A stretch of DNA of 59,791 nt from Variovorax sp. DXTD-1 (lineage in GTDB: Bacteria > Pseudomonadota > Gammaproteobacteria > Burkholderiales > Burkholderiaceae_C). Numbering within the stretch: position 1 is the first letter of the stretch; each line of letters starts with the position of its first letter. Positions 8,092 to 16,518 of the stretch are shown here, in pieces. The position numbers were made by a program, and so were the translations under genes. The notes below the pieces were generated by a model. It was not told the origin of the DNA and ran no database searches. It was given only the letters and a program-made list of their open reading frames with translations. The DNA is taken from positions 1 to 59,791 of the forward strand of contig NZ_RWKH01000030.1 of NCBI RefSeq assembly GCF_003984625.1, read 5' to 3'.

Positions 8092-8948
8092 CCTCTGCGG
8101 CCGAGCAGGCCATGCGGGCGCAGCAGCAGCACTGCTCCCATTGCAACGTAGATCATCAGGCTCGCCCCCGGCGGCCAGATGGTGCTCATCAGGCTTTGCA
8201 CGATGCCGATCAGCAAGCCGCCGACGAGTGCTCCGCCGAAGCTGCCGAGCCCGCCAATCACCACCACCACGAAGGCGACACTGAGCGCCTCCACGCCCAT
8301 GAAGGGCTCCGCACCGCGGATCGGCGCGGCCAGCACGCCCGCCAGCGCCGCGGTGGCCGCCCCCAAGGCGAACACCAGGCTGAACACGCGGAACACGTTG
8401 ATGCCGAGCAGCGACACCATCTCGGTCGATTCGCTGCCCGCGCGCACCGCGCTGCCCAGGCGCGTGCCTTCGAGCACCCACCACAGCAGCACCGCCAGCA
8501 CGGCGGTGAAGCCGATCACGAACAACCGGTACTTGGGATAGATGAAGCTGCCCCACATCACCACGCCCTGCAGCAGGTCGGGCGTCGGCACGCTGTTGCC
8601 GAGCGGTCCCCAGAAAACGATGACTATTTCCTGTACCGCCAGCGCAAGGCCCACGGTCACGAGAATGTGGAATTCATGTGGCTTGGCGTACACACGGCGC
8701 AGCAGCAGTTTCTCGGCCAGCCAGCCGAGCGCGCCGACGAACAACGGCACCAGCACCAGCGCGGCCCAGAAGTCGAGCCCCCACTGCATGGCCTGGAAGC
8801 ACAGGTACGCGCCCAGCAGATAGAAAGCCCCGTGCGCAAAATTCACGAAGCGCAGCAGGCCGAACACGATGGACAAGCCAACGGCCAGCAGGAAATACAG
8901 CATGCCGATGCCGATTCCGTTGATGGTCTGGAGCAGGTAGACGGTCAT
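8088..8948 (-). CDS. Branched-chain-type ABC transporter permease (LivH-like)
   Basis: A 286-residue polytopic permease. NGIGIGMLYFLLAVGLS followed by GLLRFVNFAHGAFYLLGAY near residues 10-50 is the LivH N-terminal signature. The coupling loop is GINVFRVFSLVFALG, and GGLGSFGGALVGG lies near the C-terminus. The start is the ATG at 8948 (MTVYLLQTING), 26 bases after the binding-protein stop; the much longer open frame upstream overlaps the binding-protein gene in another frame and is not coding. It shares the operon with the LivM-like permease. Confidence 0.88.
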   Translation of the reverse strand: MTVYLLQTINGIGIGMLYFLLAVGLSIVFGLLRFVNFAHGAFYLLGAYLCFQAMQWGLDFWAALVLVPLFVGALGWLAEKLLLRRVYAKPHEFHILVTVGLALAVQEIVIVFWGPLGNSVPTPDLLQGVVMWGSFIYPKYRLFVIGFTAVLAVLLWWVLEGTRLGSAVRAGSESTEMVSLLGINVFRVFSLVFALGAATAALAGVLAAPIRGAEPFMGVEALSVAFVVVVIGGLGSFGGALVGGLLIGIVQSLMSTIWPPGASLMIYVAMGAVLLLRPHGLLGRRG

Positions 8949-8974
8949 GGGCGCGTCGGTGTCCTTTTGCCGCC

Positions 8975-10180
8975 TCAGGCCAGCTTGCAGCCGGTCTTGT
9001 CGACGGGCAGGAAGGACTTGCCCGAGCTCACCACGTCCACATAGTCGGCCGGGTTCTTCATCTTCGACTTGGCCTTGCCCTTGAGCAGGTAGTAGTCCTT
9101 GATGACCTGGTGGTCGGCCTTGCGGATTTCTTCGGTGCCGGTGAGCCCTTCGTACTTCATGCCTTCCAGCGCGGCAATCACGGCCTTCTGGTCCACGGTG
9201 CCGGCTTTCACGATGCCGTCGATGAGGATCTTGGTGCAGACATACGAGCCCGCGAGGCTGTAGTTGGGCACGATCTTGAGCTTGTCGGCCGTGAGCTTCA
9301 CCAGGTCCTTGTTGAGGGTGGTGTCGGCCGTGTGCCAGTACTGCGCGCCGAAGTAGACGCCGTCGCACAGGTCGGCGCCGAGTTCGTCGAACTGCTCCAG
9401 GCCCGACGCCCATGCAATGAGGATCGTCATGTTCTTGTGCATGCCGAAGCTCACCGCCTGGCGCAGCGCGGCCGACGATTGCGCGCCGAAGTTCAACAGC
9501 AGCAGCACGTCGGGCTTGGCGGCCATCGCGTTGGTGAGGTAGCCGCTGAACTCTTTCTCGTTGAGCGAGTGGTAGCTGTTGCCCACGTGCTCGATGCCCT
9601 TCTCCTGGAAGATGTTCTTGGCCGCACCGAGCAGGCCTTCGCCGAACACGTACTGCGGCGTGATCGTGTACCAGCGCTTGGCCTTGGGGCTAGAGGCGAT
9701 CAGCGGGCGCACCGTCTGCTCGATGGCGCCGAAGGTGGGCACCGACCAGCGGAAGGTGGCGGGGTTGCAGTCCTTGCCGGTGATCTCGTCGGCGCCGGCG
9801 GTGGTGATGAACACGCCGCCGGCCTTCTCGGCCTCCTTGCCCATGGCCAGCGCTTCAGACGACAGGATGCCGCCTGCGAAGAACTTGGCGCCTTGCTGCT
9901 GCGAGGCTTCCTGCACCTTGCGCACCGCGGTGGCCGGCTTGCCTTCGGTGTCGAGCACGGTGTAGGCCAGCGGGCGCTTGAGCACGCTGCCGTATTGCTC
10001 GATGGCCAGCTTCATGCCGAGGTCGGCGAACTTGCCGTTGGCCGCAAAGGCGCCCGACATGGGAACCGGGCAGCCGAAGCGGATGGCCTCGGCCGACTGG
10101 GCGAAGGCGGCGCGGCCGGCCAGGAGCGAGGCGGGAGCGGCCGACAGGGCTGCCAGCTGAAGAAGGTGTCTGCGTTGCAT
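8975..10180 (-). CDS. Branched-chain-type ABC transporter substrate-binding protein
   Basis: A 401-residue periplasmic type I binding protein (Peripla_BP_6) that defines the specificity of the transporter. The N-terminus QRRHLLQLAALSAAPAS resembles a Tat signal with twin arginines, followed by an AFAQ-type cleavage site. GCPVPMSGAFAANGKFADLG is the usual first-strand ligand-binding region. It is the first gene of a seven-gene operon and faces a GntR regulator. The family also covers amides, aromatic acids and urea-like ligands, and the downstream carbamoylase and M81 hydrolase suggest a ureido or peptide-like compound. That is an inference. Confidence 0.87.
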   Translation of the reverse strand: MQRRHLLQLAALSAAPASLLAGRAAFAQSAEAIRFGCPVPMSGAFAANGKFADLGMKLAIEQYGSVLKRPLAYTVLDTEGKPATAVRKVQEASQQQGAKFFAGGILSSEALAMGKEAEKAGGVFITTAGADEITGKDCNPATFRWSVPTFGAIEQTVRPLIASSPKAKRWYTITPQYVFGEGLLGAAKNIFQEKGIEHVGNSYHSLNEKEFSGYLTNAMAAKPDVLLLLNFGAQSSAALRQAVSFGMHKNMTILIAWASGLEQFDELGADLCDGVYFGAQYWHTADTTLNKDLVKLTADKLKIVPNYSLAGSYVCTKILIDGIVKAGTVDQKAVIAALEGMKYEGLTGTEEIRKADHQVIKDYYLLKGKAKSKMKNPADYVDVVSSGKSFLPVDKTGCKLA

Positions 10181-10370
10181 GAAATTCTCCGGACGTGGTT
10201 TGGGGAGGTAAGAGAAGGTGCGGCCTCAGGTCGGCTGCAAATTTAAGCGGATAAATAGGATTAATATGCTGGTAAAAACCCGCTAGCAATGGCCGTGCCA
10301 AAATTCGGAGAAGGTCCGGGCCCTATACCTGCTCCAGATCCTCATCACTCTCGAAAATGACTCGCTACGC
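10181..10370. promoter_or_regulatory. Divergent promoter region of the ABC operon and its GntR regulator
   Basis: These 190 bases separate the binding-protein gene (minus) from the GntR gene (plus). The segment 10238-10280 is clearly AT-richer than its surroundings (it contains GGATAAATAGGATTAATATG), as expected of promoters. GGTAAAAACC near 10271-10280 is a short GGT-N4-ACC dyad that could be a GntR/FadR-type half-site pair, but it is too short to assign with confidence. Confidence 0.4.
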
Positions 10371-11156
10371 ATGAAATCGACGCAGGACGCCATGGCATTC
10401 GGGCAGAACCGCCCGAAGCGGCAAAAGCTCTCCGACGTCATCGTCGAGGACGTCAAGCGCTGGATCGTTGCCGAGCGCAAGCAGCCGGGCGACCGGCTGC
10501 CGAATGAGAAGGAGCTGATCGAGCTCTTCGGCTATTCGAAGAGCACGGTGCGCGAAGCGTTGAAGGCGCTGGAAGTGCGCGGGCTGATCTCCATCCGCAC
10601 GGGGCCGGGCGGCGGGGCATATCTGCAGCAGGTGTCGGTCGACCATGCGTCGGAGCCGCTACGCAACTTTCTGCACTTTCATCACCTGGACGGCCACCAC
10701 ATCTACCAGTTGCGCAAGGTGCTGGAGCCCGAGTTGGCGGTGAGCGTGATCGGCAAACTGACGCCCGAACATTTCGAACGGCTGGAAGCGAATGTGCGCC
10801 TTTGCACGCTGGAGCCCACCAACGAAGATGAACTGCGCACGCAGCGCGAGGCCGAGCTCGCGTTTCACACAATGCTGGCGGAGGCCTGCCCCAATCCGGT
10901 GCTCTCATTCATGTGCCGCTTCCTGAATGACTTGCTGCGCGACCTGGTGGTCTACAAGAAGGCACTGGACCATCACCACTTTGGCGAGGCCAATGTCGAC
11001 TACCACACGCAGTTGCTGTCGGCCTACCGCCGGGAAGACGCGGATGAGGTGCGCCGGCTGATGGCCGAGCACATGGTCGATGCCGAGGCGCACATGCATG
11101 AGATGGAGGCGCATATCGGGGCCAAGCATTTGCTGCTGCCTAGTGGGCAGCGTTGA
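10371..11156 (+). CDS. GntR family (FadR/FCD subfamily) transcriptional regulator
   Basis: A 261-residue regulator with an N-terminal winged helix and a C-terminal all-helical FCD ligand-binding domain. The HTH spans about residues 20-85, with GDRLPNEKELIELFGYSKSTVREALKALEVRGLI and wing IRTGPGGGAYL. The FCD domain has LRKVLEPELA, FHTMLAEACPN and the distal H-x-E-H segment LMAEHMVDAEAHMHEME, which carries the usual metal-binding histidines. It is divergent from the ABC-carbamoylase-M81 operon and is the obvious candidate to control it, probably as a repressor released by a pathway metabolite. A second in-frame ATG at 10392 has AGGA just upstream and may be the real start. Confidence 0.87.
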   Translation: MKSTQDAMAFGQNRPKRQKLSDVIVEDVKRWIVAERKQPGDRLPNEKELIELFGYSKSTVREALKALEVRGLISIRTGPGGGAYLQQVSVDHASEPLRNFLHFHHLDGHHIYQLRKVLEPELAVSVIGKLTPEHFERLEANVRLCTLEPTNEDELRTQREAELAFHTMLAEACPNPVLSFMCRFLNDLLRDLVVYKKALDHHHFGEANVDYHTQLLSAYRREDADEVRRLMAEHMVDAEAHMHEMEAHIGAKHLLLPSGQR

Positions 11157-11181
11157 TTCAGGGCGTGTGCAAAGGCCACCG

Positions 11182-11392
11182 GGTACTCCCCTCCGCGAAT
11201 GTCCCCCGGGGCTGCGCCCCTCCTCCTTTATTTCGCTGCGCGGAGCACCCGATGCCCTGTGCACTTGGGCACGCTCTGGGTGTGCCGCTGTTCAACCACC
11301 GCTCTGTGCAACGCGCCCGCTGGCGGGGTGCCTTGCGCAGCGAAATAAAGGAGGAGGCCGCAGGCCGGGGGACATTCGCGGAGAAAGGTACC
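11182..11392. repeat. Long imperfect inverted repeat between convergent genes
   Basis: A 68-base arm at 11182-11249 is matched in inverted orientation at 11327-11392. Shared blocks include CCGCGAATGTCCCCCGG, CCTCCTTTATTTCGCTGCGC and GGTAC at the outer end; the arms differ at scattered positions and the loop is 77 bases. It lies between the convergent GntR (ends 11156) and LysR (ends 11419) genes. It encodes no believable protein and looks like a dispersed MITE- or REP-like element. Confidence 0.85.
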
Positions 11393-11418
11393 CCGTCGGC
11401 GGGTGCGCCGCCCAGAAT

Positions 11419-12375
11419 TCAGGCGTGCGCCTTCTCCAGACACGCTTGAAACGCCAACACAGCCCGCGACGGCTTGGGCGACCGCCGCAGCAAACTCACG
11501 AACCCGCACGCGTAGTTGAACCGTGCTGGCAGCACCGGCTTCATGAGCCCCCGCTCCTCGAACACCTGCGCATAGTGGTCTGGCAAGAAACCGAGAAATT
11601 GCCCCGAAAGAATGAGCGTCGCAATCGCCTCCTGGTCGAAGCCTGTCGCCTTGCGCGAGAGCTTGGCGCGGTGGCTCAGTTCCATATTGGGCGAGTGGTA
11701 GCCCAGTCCTGCGAAGTGGTGCTCCCGCAGCTTGGCCCATGTGAGCTTTGCGTTGTTGCTCTCGAAAAGCGGATGTCCCTTGCCGCAATAAAGCAGCATC
11801 GTCTCGTCGAACAGGTCGGCGTACACCAGGCTTTTCGACGCGCGGTGCGCCGGGATGATGCCGATCTGGAAATTGCCCTCCAGCACGCCCTGCTCAATGG
11901 CGTTGATCGAACCTACATGCACCGCCAGGTTCACCTCTGGCGCAATCTCGGTGAAGCGGGCAATGGCCTCGCCGATGCGCGCCTTCGGGTTGGTGGCCGT
12001 CTTGTCGAACAGCGCCACCTCCAGCTGCCCGCCCATGCGGTTGTGAATGTCGTCGATGCTGCCGCGAAACGCATCGACCGACGCCAGCAGCCGCAGCGTC
12101 TCGTCGTACACCCGCTGCCCCTCTGCCGTGAGCGCAAAGCCGGCCCGCCCGCGCCGGCACAGCACCAGCCCAAGCCGCGTCTCCAGGTCTTTCACATGCC
12201 GGCTCACGGTGGAGGTGCCGATGTTCAGCTCCAGCTCCGCCGCCGCCATGCCGCCACAGTCGACCACGCTCTTGAACACCTTGAGCAGGCGCAAGTCCAT
12301 GTCGCTGAGCTGCCCCAGAACGGCGCGGTTGCGCGTGCCTTGGGCACTGTTTTGGGGTTTGGCCTTTACTTGCAT
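11419..12375 (-). CDS. LysR family transcriptional regulator
   Basis: A 318-residue LysR-type regulator. The winged HTH covers about residues 25-90, beginning MDLRLLKVFKSVVDCGGMAAAE with recognition helix GTSTVSRHVKDLETRLG; the remainder is the effector-binding domain. The first 25 residues (Lys/Gln-rich) precede the conserved domain, so the ATG at about 12300 is an alternative start. It is divergent from the aminotransferase gene at 12483 with 107 bases between them, so it probably regulates that gene. A compact hairpin (CCCGC-GCGT-GCGGG, 12462-12475) sits just before the aminotransferase start. Confidence 0.87.
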   Translation of the reverse strand: MQVKAKPQNSAQGTRNRAVLGQLSDMDLRLLKVFKSVVDCGGMAAAELELNIGTSTVSRHVKDLETRLGLVLCRRGRAGFALTAEGQRVYDETLRLLASVDAFRGSIDDIHNRMGGQLEVALFDKTATNPKARIGEAIARFTEIAPEVNLAVHVGSINAIEQGVLEGNFQIGIIPAHRASKSLVYADLFDETMLLYCGKGHPLFESNNAKLTWAKLREHHFAGLGYHSPNMELSHRAKLSRKATGFDQEAIATLILSGQFLGFLPDHYAQVFEERGLMKPVLPARFNYACGFVSLLRRSPKPSRAVLAFQACLEKAHA

Positions 12376-12482
12376 GAAACGTCAAGTGAACATTGATATT
12401 GCGCCATTCTCCACACTGAAGGCCTTGCCAACAATCGGCACACCTCATCACCCTTCCGGAGCCCGCGCGTGCGGGAAGCGCC

Positions 12483-13838
12483 ATGACCCTTGCAACGCCC
12501 GCCATCGAACCGACGCCCGCCCTGCGTACCGACGCCGCCTGGCTCGACGCCCATTGGATGCCCTACACCGGCAACCGCAACTTCAAGGCCGATCCGCGCA
12601 TGATCGTGGAGGCCAAGGGCGCCTACTTCACCGATGGCGACGGCCGCAAGATCTTCGATGGCCTCTCGGGCCTCTGGTGTTCGGGCCTCGGCCACAGCCG
12701 CCCCGAAATCACCGAGGCGGTGAGCCGCCAGATCGCCAAGCTCGACTACTCGCCCGCCTTCCAGTTCGGCCACCCGCTCTCTTTCGAGCTGGCCAACAAG
12801 ATCAAGGAGCTCACGCCCGCGGGCCTGGACTACGTGTTCTTCACCGGCTCGGGCTCCGAAGCCGCAGACACCTCGCTGAAGATGGCGCGCGCCTACTGGC
12901 GCACCAGGGGCCTGGCCAGCAAGACGCGCCTGATCGGCCGCGAAAAGGGCTACCACGGCGTCAACTTCGGTGGCATTTCGGTGGGCGGCATCGCGGCCAA
13001 CCGCAAGCTCTTCGGCCAAGGCGTGGAAGCCGACCACCTGCCGCACACGCAGATTGCGGCCAACGCGTTCACGCGCGGCATGTCGGAGAACGGCGCCGAA
13101 CTGGCCGACCGCCTGCTCGACCTGATTGCGCTGCACGACGCATCGAACATCGCGGCCGTGATCGTCGAACCCTTCGCGGGCTCGGCCGGCGTGGTGATTC
13201 CGCCCAAGGGCTACCTGAAGCGCCTGCGCGACATCTGCACCGCGAACAACATCCTGCTGATTTTTGATGAAGTGATCACCGGTTTCGGCCGCTGCGGCGC
13301 GCTCACGGGCGCGGAAGCCTTCGGCGTGACGCCGGACATCATGAACATCGCCAAGCAGGTGACCAACGGCGCACAGCCGCTGGGCGCGGTGATTGCCAGC
13401 AAGGAGATCTACGACACCTTCATGGCGGCCGGCGGCCCCGACTACATGCTCGAGTTTCCGCACGGCTACACCTACGGCGCACACCCGGTGGCCTGCGCCG
13501 CCGGCATCGCGGCACTCGACGTGCTCCAGAAGGAAGACATGATCGGCCGCGTGAAAACGCTCGCTCCGCATTTCGAGAACGCGGTGCACAGCCTCAAGGG
13601 CAGCAAGCACGTCACCGACATCCGCAACTACGGCCTGGCCGCGGGCCTGACGATTGCCGCGCTGCCGGGCGAGCCGGCGCGCCGCCCGTACGAGATCGCG
13701 ATGAACTGCTGGAAGAAGGGCTTCTACGTGCGCTACGGCGGCGACACGATCCAGCTTGCACCGCCTTTCATCGCCGAGAAGGCCGAGATCGACCGCCTCG
13801 TCAACGCGCTGGGCGACGCGCTGGCCGAAACAGCCTGA
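12483..13838 (+). CDS. bauA: Omega-amino acid (beta-alanine):pyruvate aminotransferase
   Basis: A 451-residue class III PLP aminotransferase that transfers the amino group of beta-alanine or other omega-amino acids to pyruvate, giving malonate semialdehyde and alanine. The sequence closely follows the Pseudomonas omega-amino acid:pyruvate transaminase: LDAHWMPYTGNRNF near the N-terminus, FFTGSGSEAADT (cofactor phosphate), LLIFDEVITGFGRCG (the Asp contacting the PLP nitrogen) and NIAKQVTNGAQPLGAV (the Schiff-base lysine). EFPHGYTYGAHPVACAA is also conserved. No malonate-semialdehyde dehydrogenase lies beside it. The gene is divergent from a LysR regulator. Confidence 0.88.
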   Translation: MTLATPAIEPTPALRTDAAWLDAHWMPYTGNRNFKADPRMIVEAKGAYFTDGDGRKIFDGLSGLWCSGLGHSRPEITEAVSRQIAKLDYSPAFQFGHPLSFELANKIKELTPAGLDYVFFTGSGSEAADTSLKMARAYWRTRGLASKTRLIGREKGYHGVNFGGISVGGIAANRKLFGQGVEADHLPHTQIAANAFTRGMSENGAELADRLLDLIALHDASNIAAVIVEPFAGSAGVVIPPKGYLKRLRDICTANNILLIFDEVITGFGRCGALTGAEAFGVTPDIMNIAKQVTNGAQPLGAVIASKEIYDTFMAAGGPDYMLEFPHGYTYGAHPVACAAGIAALDVLQKEDMIGRVKTLAPHFENAVHSLKGSKHVTDIRNYGLAAGLTIAALPGEPARRPYEIAMNCWKKGFYVRYGGDTIQLAPPFIAEKAEIDRLVNALGDALAETA

Positions 13839-13908
13839 GGCACGTCAGGCAGGCAGGCATTGGACGGCTCTGCATAATGAGCCCGCCTCCATTTCCCCGC
13901 CCGTCTTC

Positions 13909-15015
13909 GTGCAACAGATCGACCTTTCCTACGCGATCCGCCCCCGCCGGAGCGGCCCGCGGCAGATCCGCAATCCGCTGATGCAGCTGCTGCAGGCGGT
14001 GCGCGAGCACGGCTCCATCTCGGCCGCGGCGCGCGCGCTCGACCTGTCTTATCGCCACGTGTGGGGCGAACTCAAGCACTGGGAACAGACGCTCGGGCAT
14101 CCGCTGGTGCAGGGCGAGCAGGGCCAGCGTGCGCAGCTCTCCGAATTCGGCGACAAGCTGCTGTGGGCCGAGCGCCAGGCGCAAGCCCGGCTCGCGCCGC
14201 AGATCGAGGCGCTGCATGCCGAACTCGAGCGCGCCTTCGCCCTCGCCTTCGATGACCGCACCCATGTGCTGAGCCTGCAGGCGAGCCACGACGATGCGCT
14301 CGCGCTGCTGCGCACTCATGCGGCGGGCACGGCGCAGCTGCATCTGGACATTCATTTCACAGGCAGCGTCGACGCGATACGCGCGCTCAACCAGGGCCGC
14401 TGCGTGATGGCGGGCTTTCATACGCTGGAGCATCCGCCGCGCGGGTCGCTGGCCCAGCGCACGTATCAGCCGCTGCTCAAGCCCGGGCAGCACAAGCTCA
14501 TCGGTTTCGCCCGGCGCACGCAGGGGTTGCTCGTTGCACCGGGCAATCCGCTGCGCCTGCGCTCGCTGGCCGATGTGGCGCGGCTGCGCGCGCGCTACGT
14601 CAACCGCACGATCGGCACCGGCACGCGCGTGCTGCTGGACGAACTGCTCGCACAGGCCGGGCTCGATGCCGCGGCGCTCGCGGGTTACGACCGCTGCGAA
14701 ACTTCGCATGCCGCGGTGGCGCACGCCGTGGCGTCCGGCCAGGCCGATGCGGGGCTCGGGCTCGAATCCGCCGCCCACGCCGAAGGCCTCGGCTTCGTGC
14801 CGCTGGTGCACGAGCGCTATCACCTCGCCTGCCTCAAGTCGGCGCTCGAACAGCCCGCCATGCAGGCGCTGGTGGCGGTGCTGCGCAGTGCAAGCTGGCA
14901 GCATCTGCTCGGTACGCTGCCCGGGTACGAAACCGCGGGGAGCGGCGAGGTGCAGTCGCTGCGCACGCTGCTGCCCTGGTGGACCTTCCAGCGCGAGAAG
15001 AATCACGCGCATTGA
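13909..15015 (+). CDS. ModE-like HTH regulator with periplasmic-binding-protein-like sensor domain
   Basis: A regulator of about 368 residues. The N-terminal winged HTH (about residues 20-85) matches ModE/LysR-type HTH: LMQLLQAVREHGSISAAARALDLSYRHVWGELK. The rest is a binding-protein-like domain (about residues 115-350) of the COG1910 type, with FTGSVDAIRALNQGRCVMAGFHT and RYVNRTIGTGTRVLLDELL. Proteins of this layout are usually tied to molybdate or tungstate transport, so it may control the tup operon 11 kb away. I chose the GTG at 13909; the track frame extends back into the aminotransferase gene, and an ATG at 13981 would truncate the HTH. The start is uncertain. Confidence 0.78.
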   Translation: MQQIDLSYAIRPRRSGPRQIRNPLMQLLQAVREHGSISAAARALDLSYRHVWGELKHWEQTLGHPLVQGEQGQRAQLSEFGDKLLWAERQAQARLAPQIEALHAELERAFALAFDDRTHVLSLQASHDDALALLRTHAAGTAQLHLDIHFTGSVDAIRALNQGRCVMAGFHTLEHPPRGSLAQRTYQPLLKPGQHKLIGFARRTQGLLVAPGNPLRLRSLADVARLRARYVNRTIGTGTRVLLDELLAQAGLDAAALAGYDRCETSHAAVAHAVASGQADAGLGLESAAHAEGLGFVPLVHERYHLACLKSALEQPAMQALVAVLRSASWQHLLGTLPGYETAGSGEVQSLRTLLPWWTFQREKNHAH

Positions 15016-15049
15016 AGGGCCGCCGGGCGCGTGGGTTAAGGTTGCGCTC

Positions 15050-16486
15050 ATGACGGCTGCGGTGCATAGCGATATTCCCGCCCGGCTCGACCGCCTCCCC
15101 TGGTCGCGCTGGCATTGGCGCGTGGTGATCGCGCTCGGCGTGGCGTGGGTGCTCGACGGCCTCGAGGTGACGCTGGTCGGCTCGATCGGTGCCGTGCTCG
15201 AGCGGCCCGACACCCTGGGGCTCAGCGCCGGCGAAATCGGCTGGTCGGGCTCCATCTACATCGCAGGCGCGGTCATCGGCGCCCTGCTCTTCGGCCGTCT
15301 GACCGACCGGCTCGGGCGCAAGAAACTGTTCCTGGTCACGCTGATGGTCTACACGCTGGGCACGCTGGCCACCGCGTTCTCGCCCAACTTTGCCTTCTTT
15401 GCGGTCTGCCGCTTCATCACGGGCCTGGGCATCGGCGGCGAATACGCGGCCATCAACTCGGCCATCGACGAGCTCATTCCGGCGCGCGTGCGCGGCCGCG
15501 TCAACCTGGCCATCAACGGCAGCTTCTGGATCGGCGCAGGGCTGGGGGCCGCGCTCAGCCTGGTGCTGCTCGATGCGCGCGTGATCGGGCCGGTATGGGG
15601 CTGGCGGGCCGGCTTTGCGCTGGGCGCGGTGCTGGCCGTAGCCATCTTGCTGGTGCGGCGCAACGTGCCCGAAAGCCCGCGCTGGCTGATGGCGCACGGC
15701 CGCGCCGACGAGGCGCTGCGCATCGTCGAGGCCATCGAGGCCGAAGTGCGGGCGCAGCATGGGCCGCTGCCTGAAGCGCAGGGCCGCGTCGCCTACGTTG
15801 GCAATCGCCGGAGTCCAACAATGCGCGAAGTGGCGCACGTGCTGCTGCGCCGCTACCGCGAACGCAGCGTGGTCGCGGTGGCGCTCATGGTGTCGCAGGC
15901 CTTCTTCTACAACGCGATCTTCTTCACCTATGCGCTGGTGCTCACGCGCTTCTACGGCGTGGCCGAAGACGACGTGGCACTGTATATCTTTCCGTTCGCG
16001 CTCGGCAACGTGCTGGGGCCGCTGCTGCTGGGCCCGCTGTTCGACAGCGTGGGCCGGCGCAAGATGATTGCGCTGACCTATGTGCTGGCCGGCGTCGGGC
16101 TCGCACTCACCGGCTGGGCCTTCATGATGGGCTGGCTCGACGCACGCAGCCAGGCGCTGTGCTGGTCGGCGGTGTTCTTCCTGGCCTCGGCGGCGGCGAG
16201 CTCGGCCTATCTCACGGTCAGCGAAGTGTTCCCGCTCGAGATGCGCGCGATGGCCATCGCCATCTTCTACGCCATCGGCATGGGCGCGGGCGGCTTCGTG
16301 GCGCCGGTGCTGTTCGGTGCGCTGATCGAAACCGGGAGCCGGGGCGCCGTGATGGTGGGCTACCTCATCGGCGCCGCGCTGGTCATCGTGGCGGGACTGC
16401 TGGCGCTGCGCTATGCGGCCGATGCGGAGCGCAAGCCGCTCGAGGAAGTGGCGCCGCCGCTGTCGTCAGGTGACGGCGGCCATTGA
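15050..16486 (+). CDS. MFS transporter (sugar/aromatic-acid type)
   Basis: A 478-residue major facilitator protein with twelve predicted membrane helices. The loop 2-3 motif GRLTDRLGRKKLF and its C-terminal counterpart DSVGRRKMIAL are present, as are the ITGLGIGGEYAAINSAIDELIP helix-4 region and RRNVPESPRWLMAHG before the central loop. This pattern fits the SP/AAHS/MHS group that imports organic acids, sugars or aromatic acids. The start is the ATG at 15050, 34 bases after the ModE-like regulator stop, so the two may be cotranscribed. The substrate cannot be read from sequence. Confidence 0.85.
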   Translation: MTAAVHSDIPARLDRLPWSRWHWRVVIALGVAWVLDGLEVTLVGSIGAVLERPDTLGLSAGEIGWSGSIYIAGAVIGALLFGRLTDRLGRKKLFLVTLMVYTLGTLATAFSPNFAFFAVCRFITGLGIGGEYAAINSAIDELIPARVRGRVNLAINGSFWIGAGLGAALSLVLLDARVIGPVWGWRAGFALGAVLAVAILLVRRNVPESPRWLMAHGRADEALRIVEAIEAEVRAQHGPLPEAQGRVAYVGNRRSPTMREVAHVLLRRYRERSVVAVALMVSQAFFYNAIFFTYALVLTRFYGVAEDDVALYIFPFALGNVLGPLLLGPLFDSVGRRKMIALTYVLAGVGLALTGWAFMMGWLDARSQALCWSAVFFLASAAASSAYLTVSEVFPLEMRAMAIAIFYAIGMGAGGFVAPVLFGALIETGSRGAVMVGYLIGAALVIVAGLLALRYAADAERKPLEEVAPPLSSGDGGH

Positions 16487-16518
16487 AGCGGCGCAGATGC
16501 GCGAGGGCTCGGAGCGAG

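Noticed and set aside
10261..10290. GntR operator at GGTAAAAACC
   Set aside because: The dyad is 3+3 bases with a 4-base spacer and would occur by chance; it is noted only in the promoter-region entry.
11228..11788. Minus-strand open frame running through the inverted repeat
   Set aside because: It covers one arm of the repeat and overlaps the LysR gene in another frame; there is no ribosome site and no family match.
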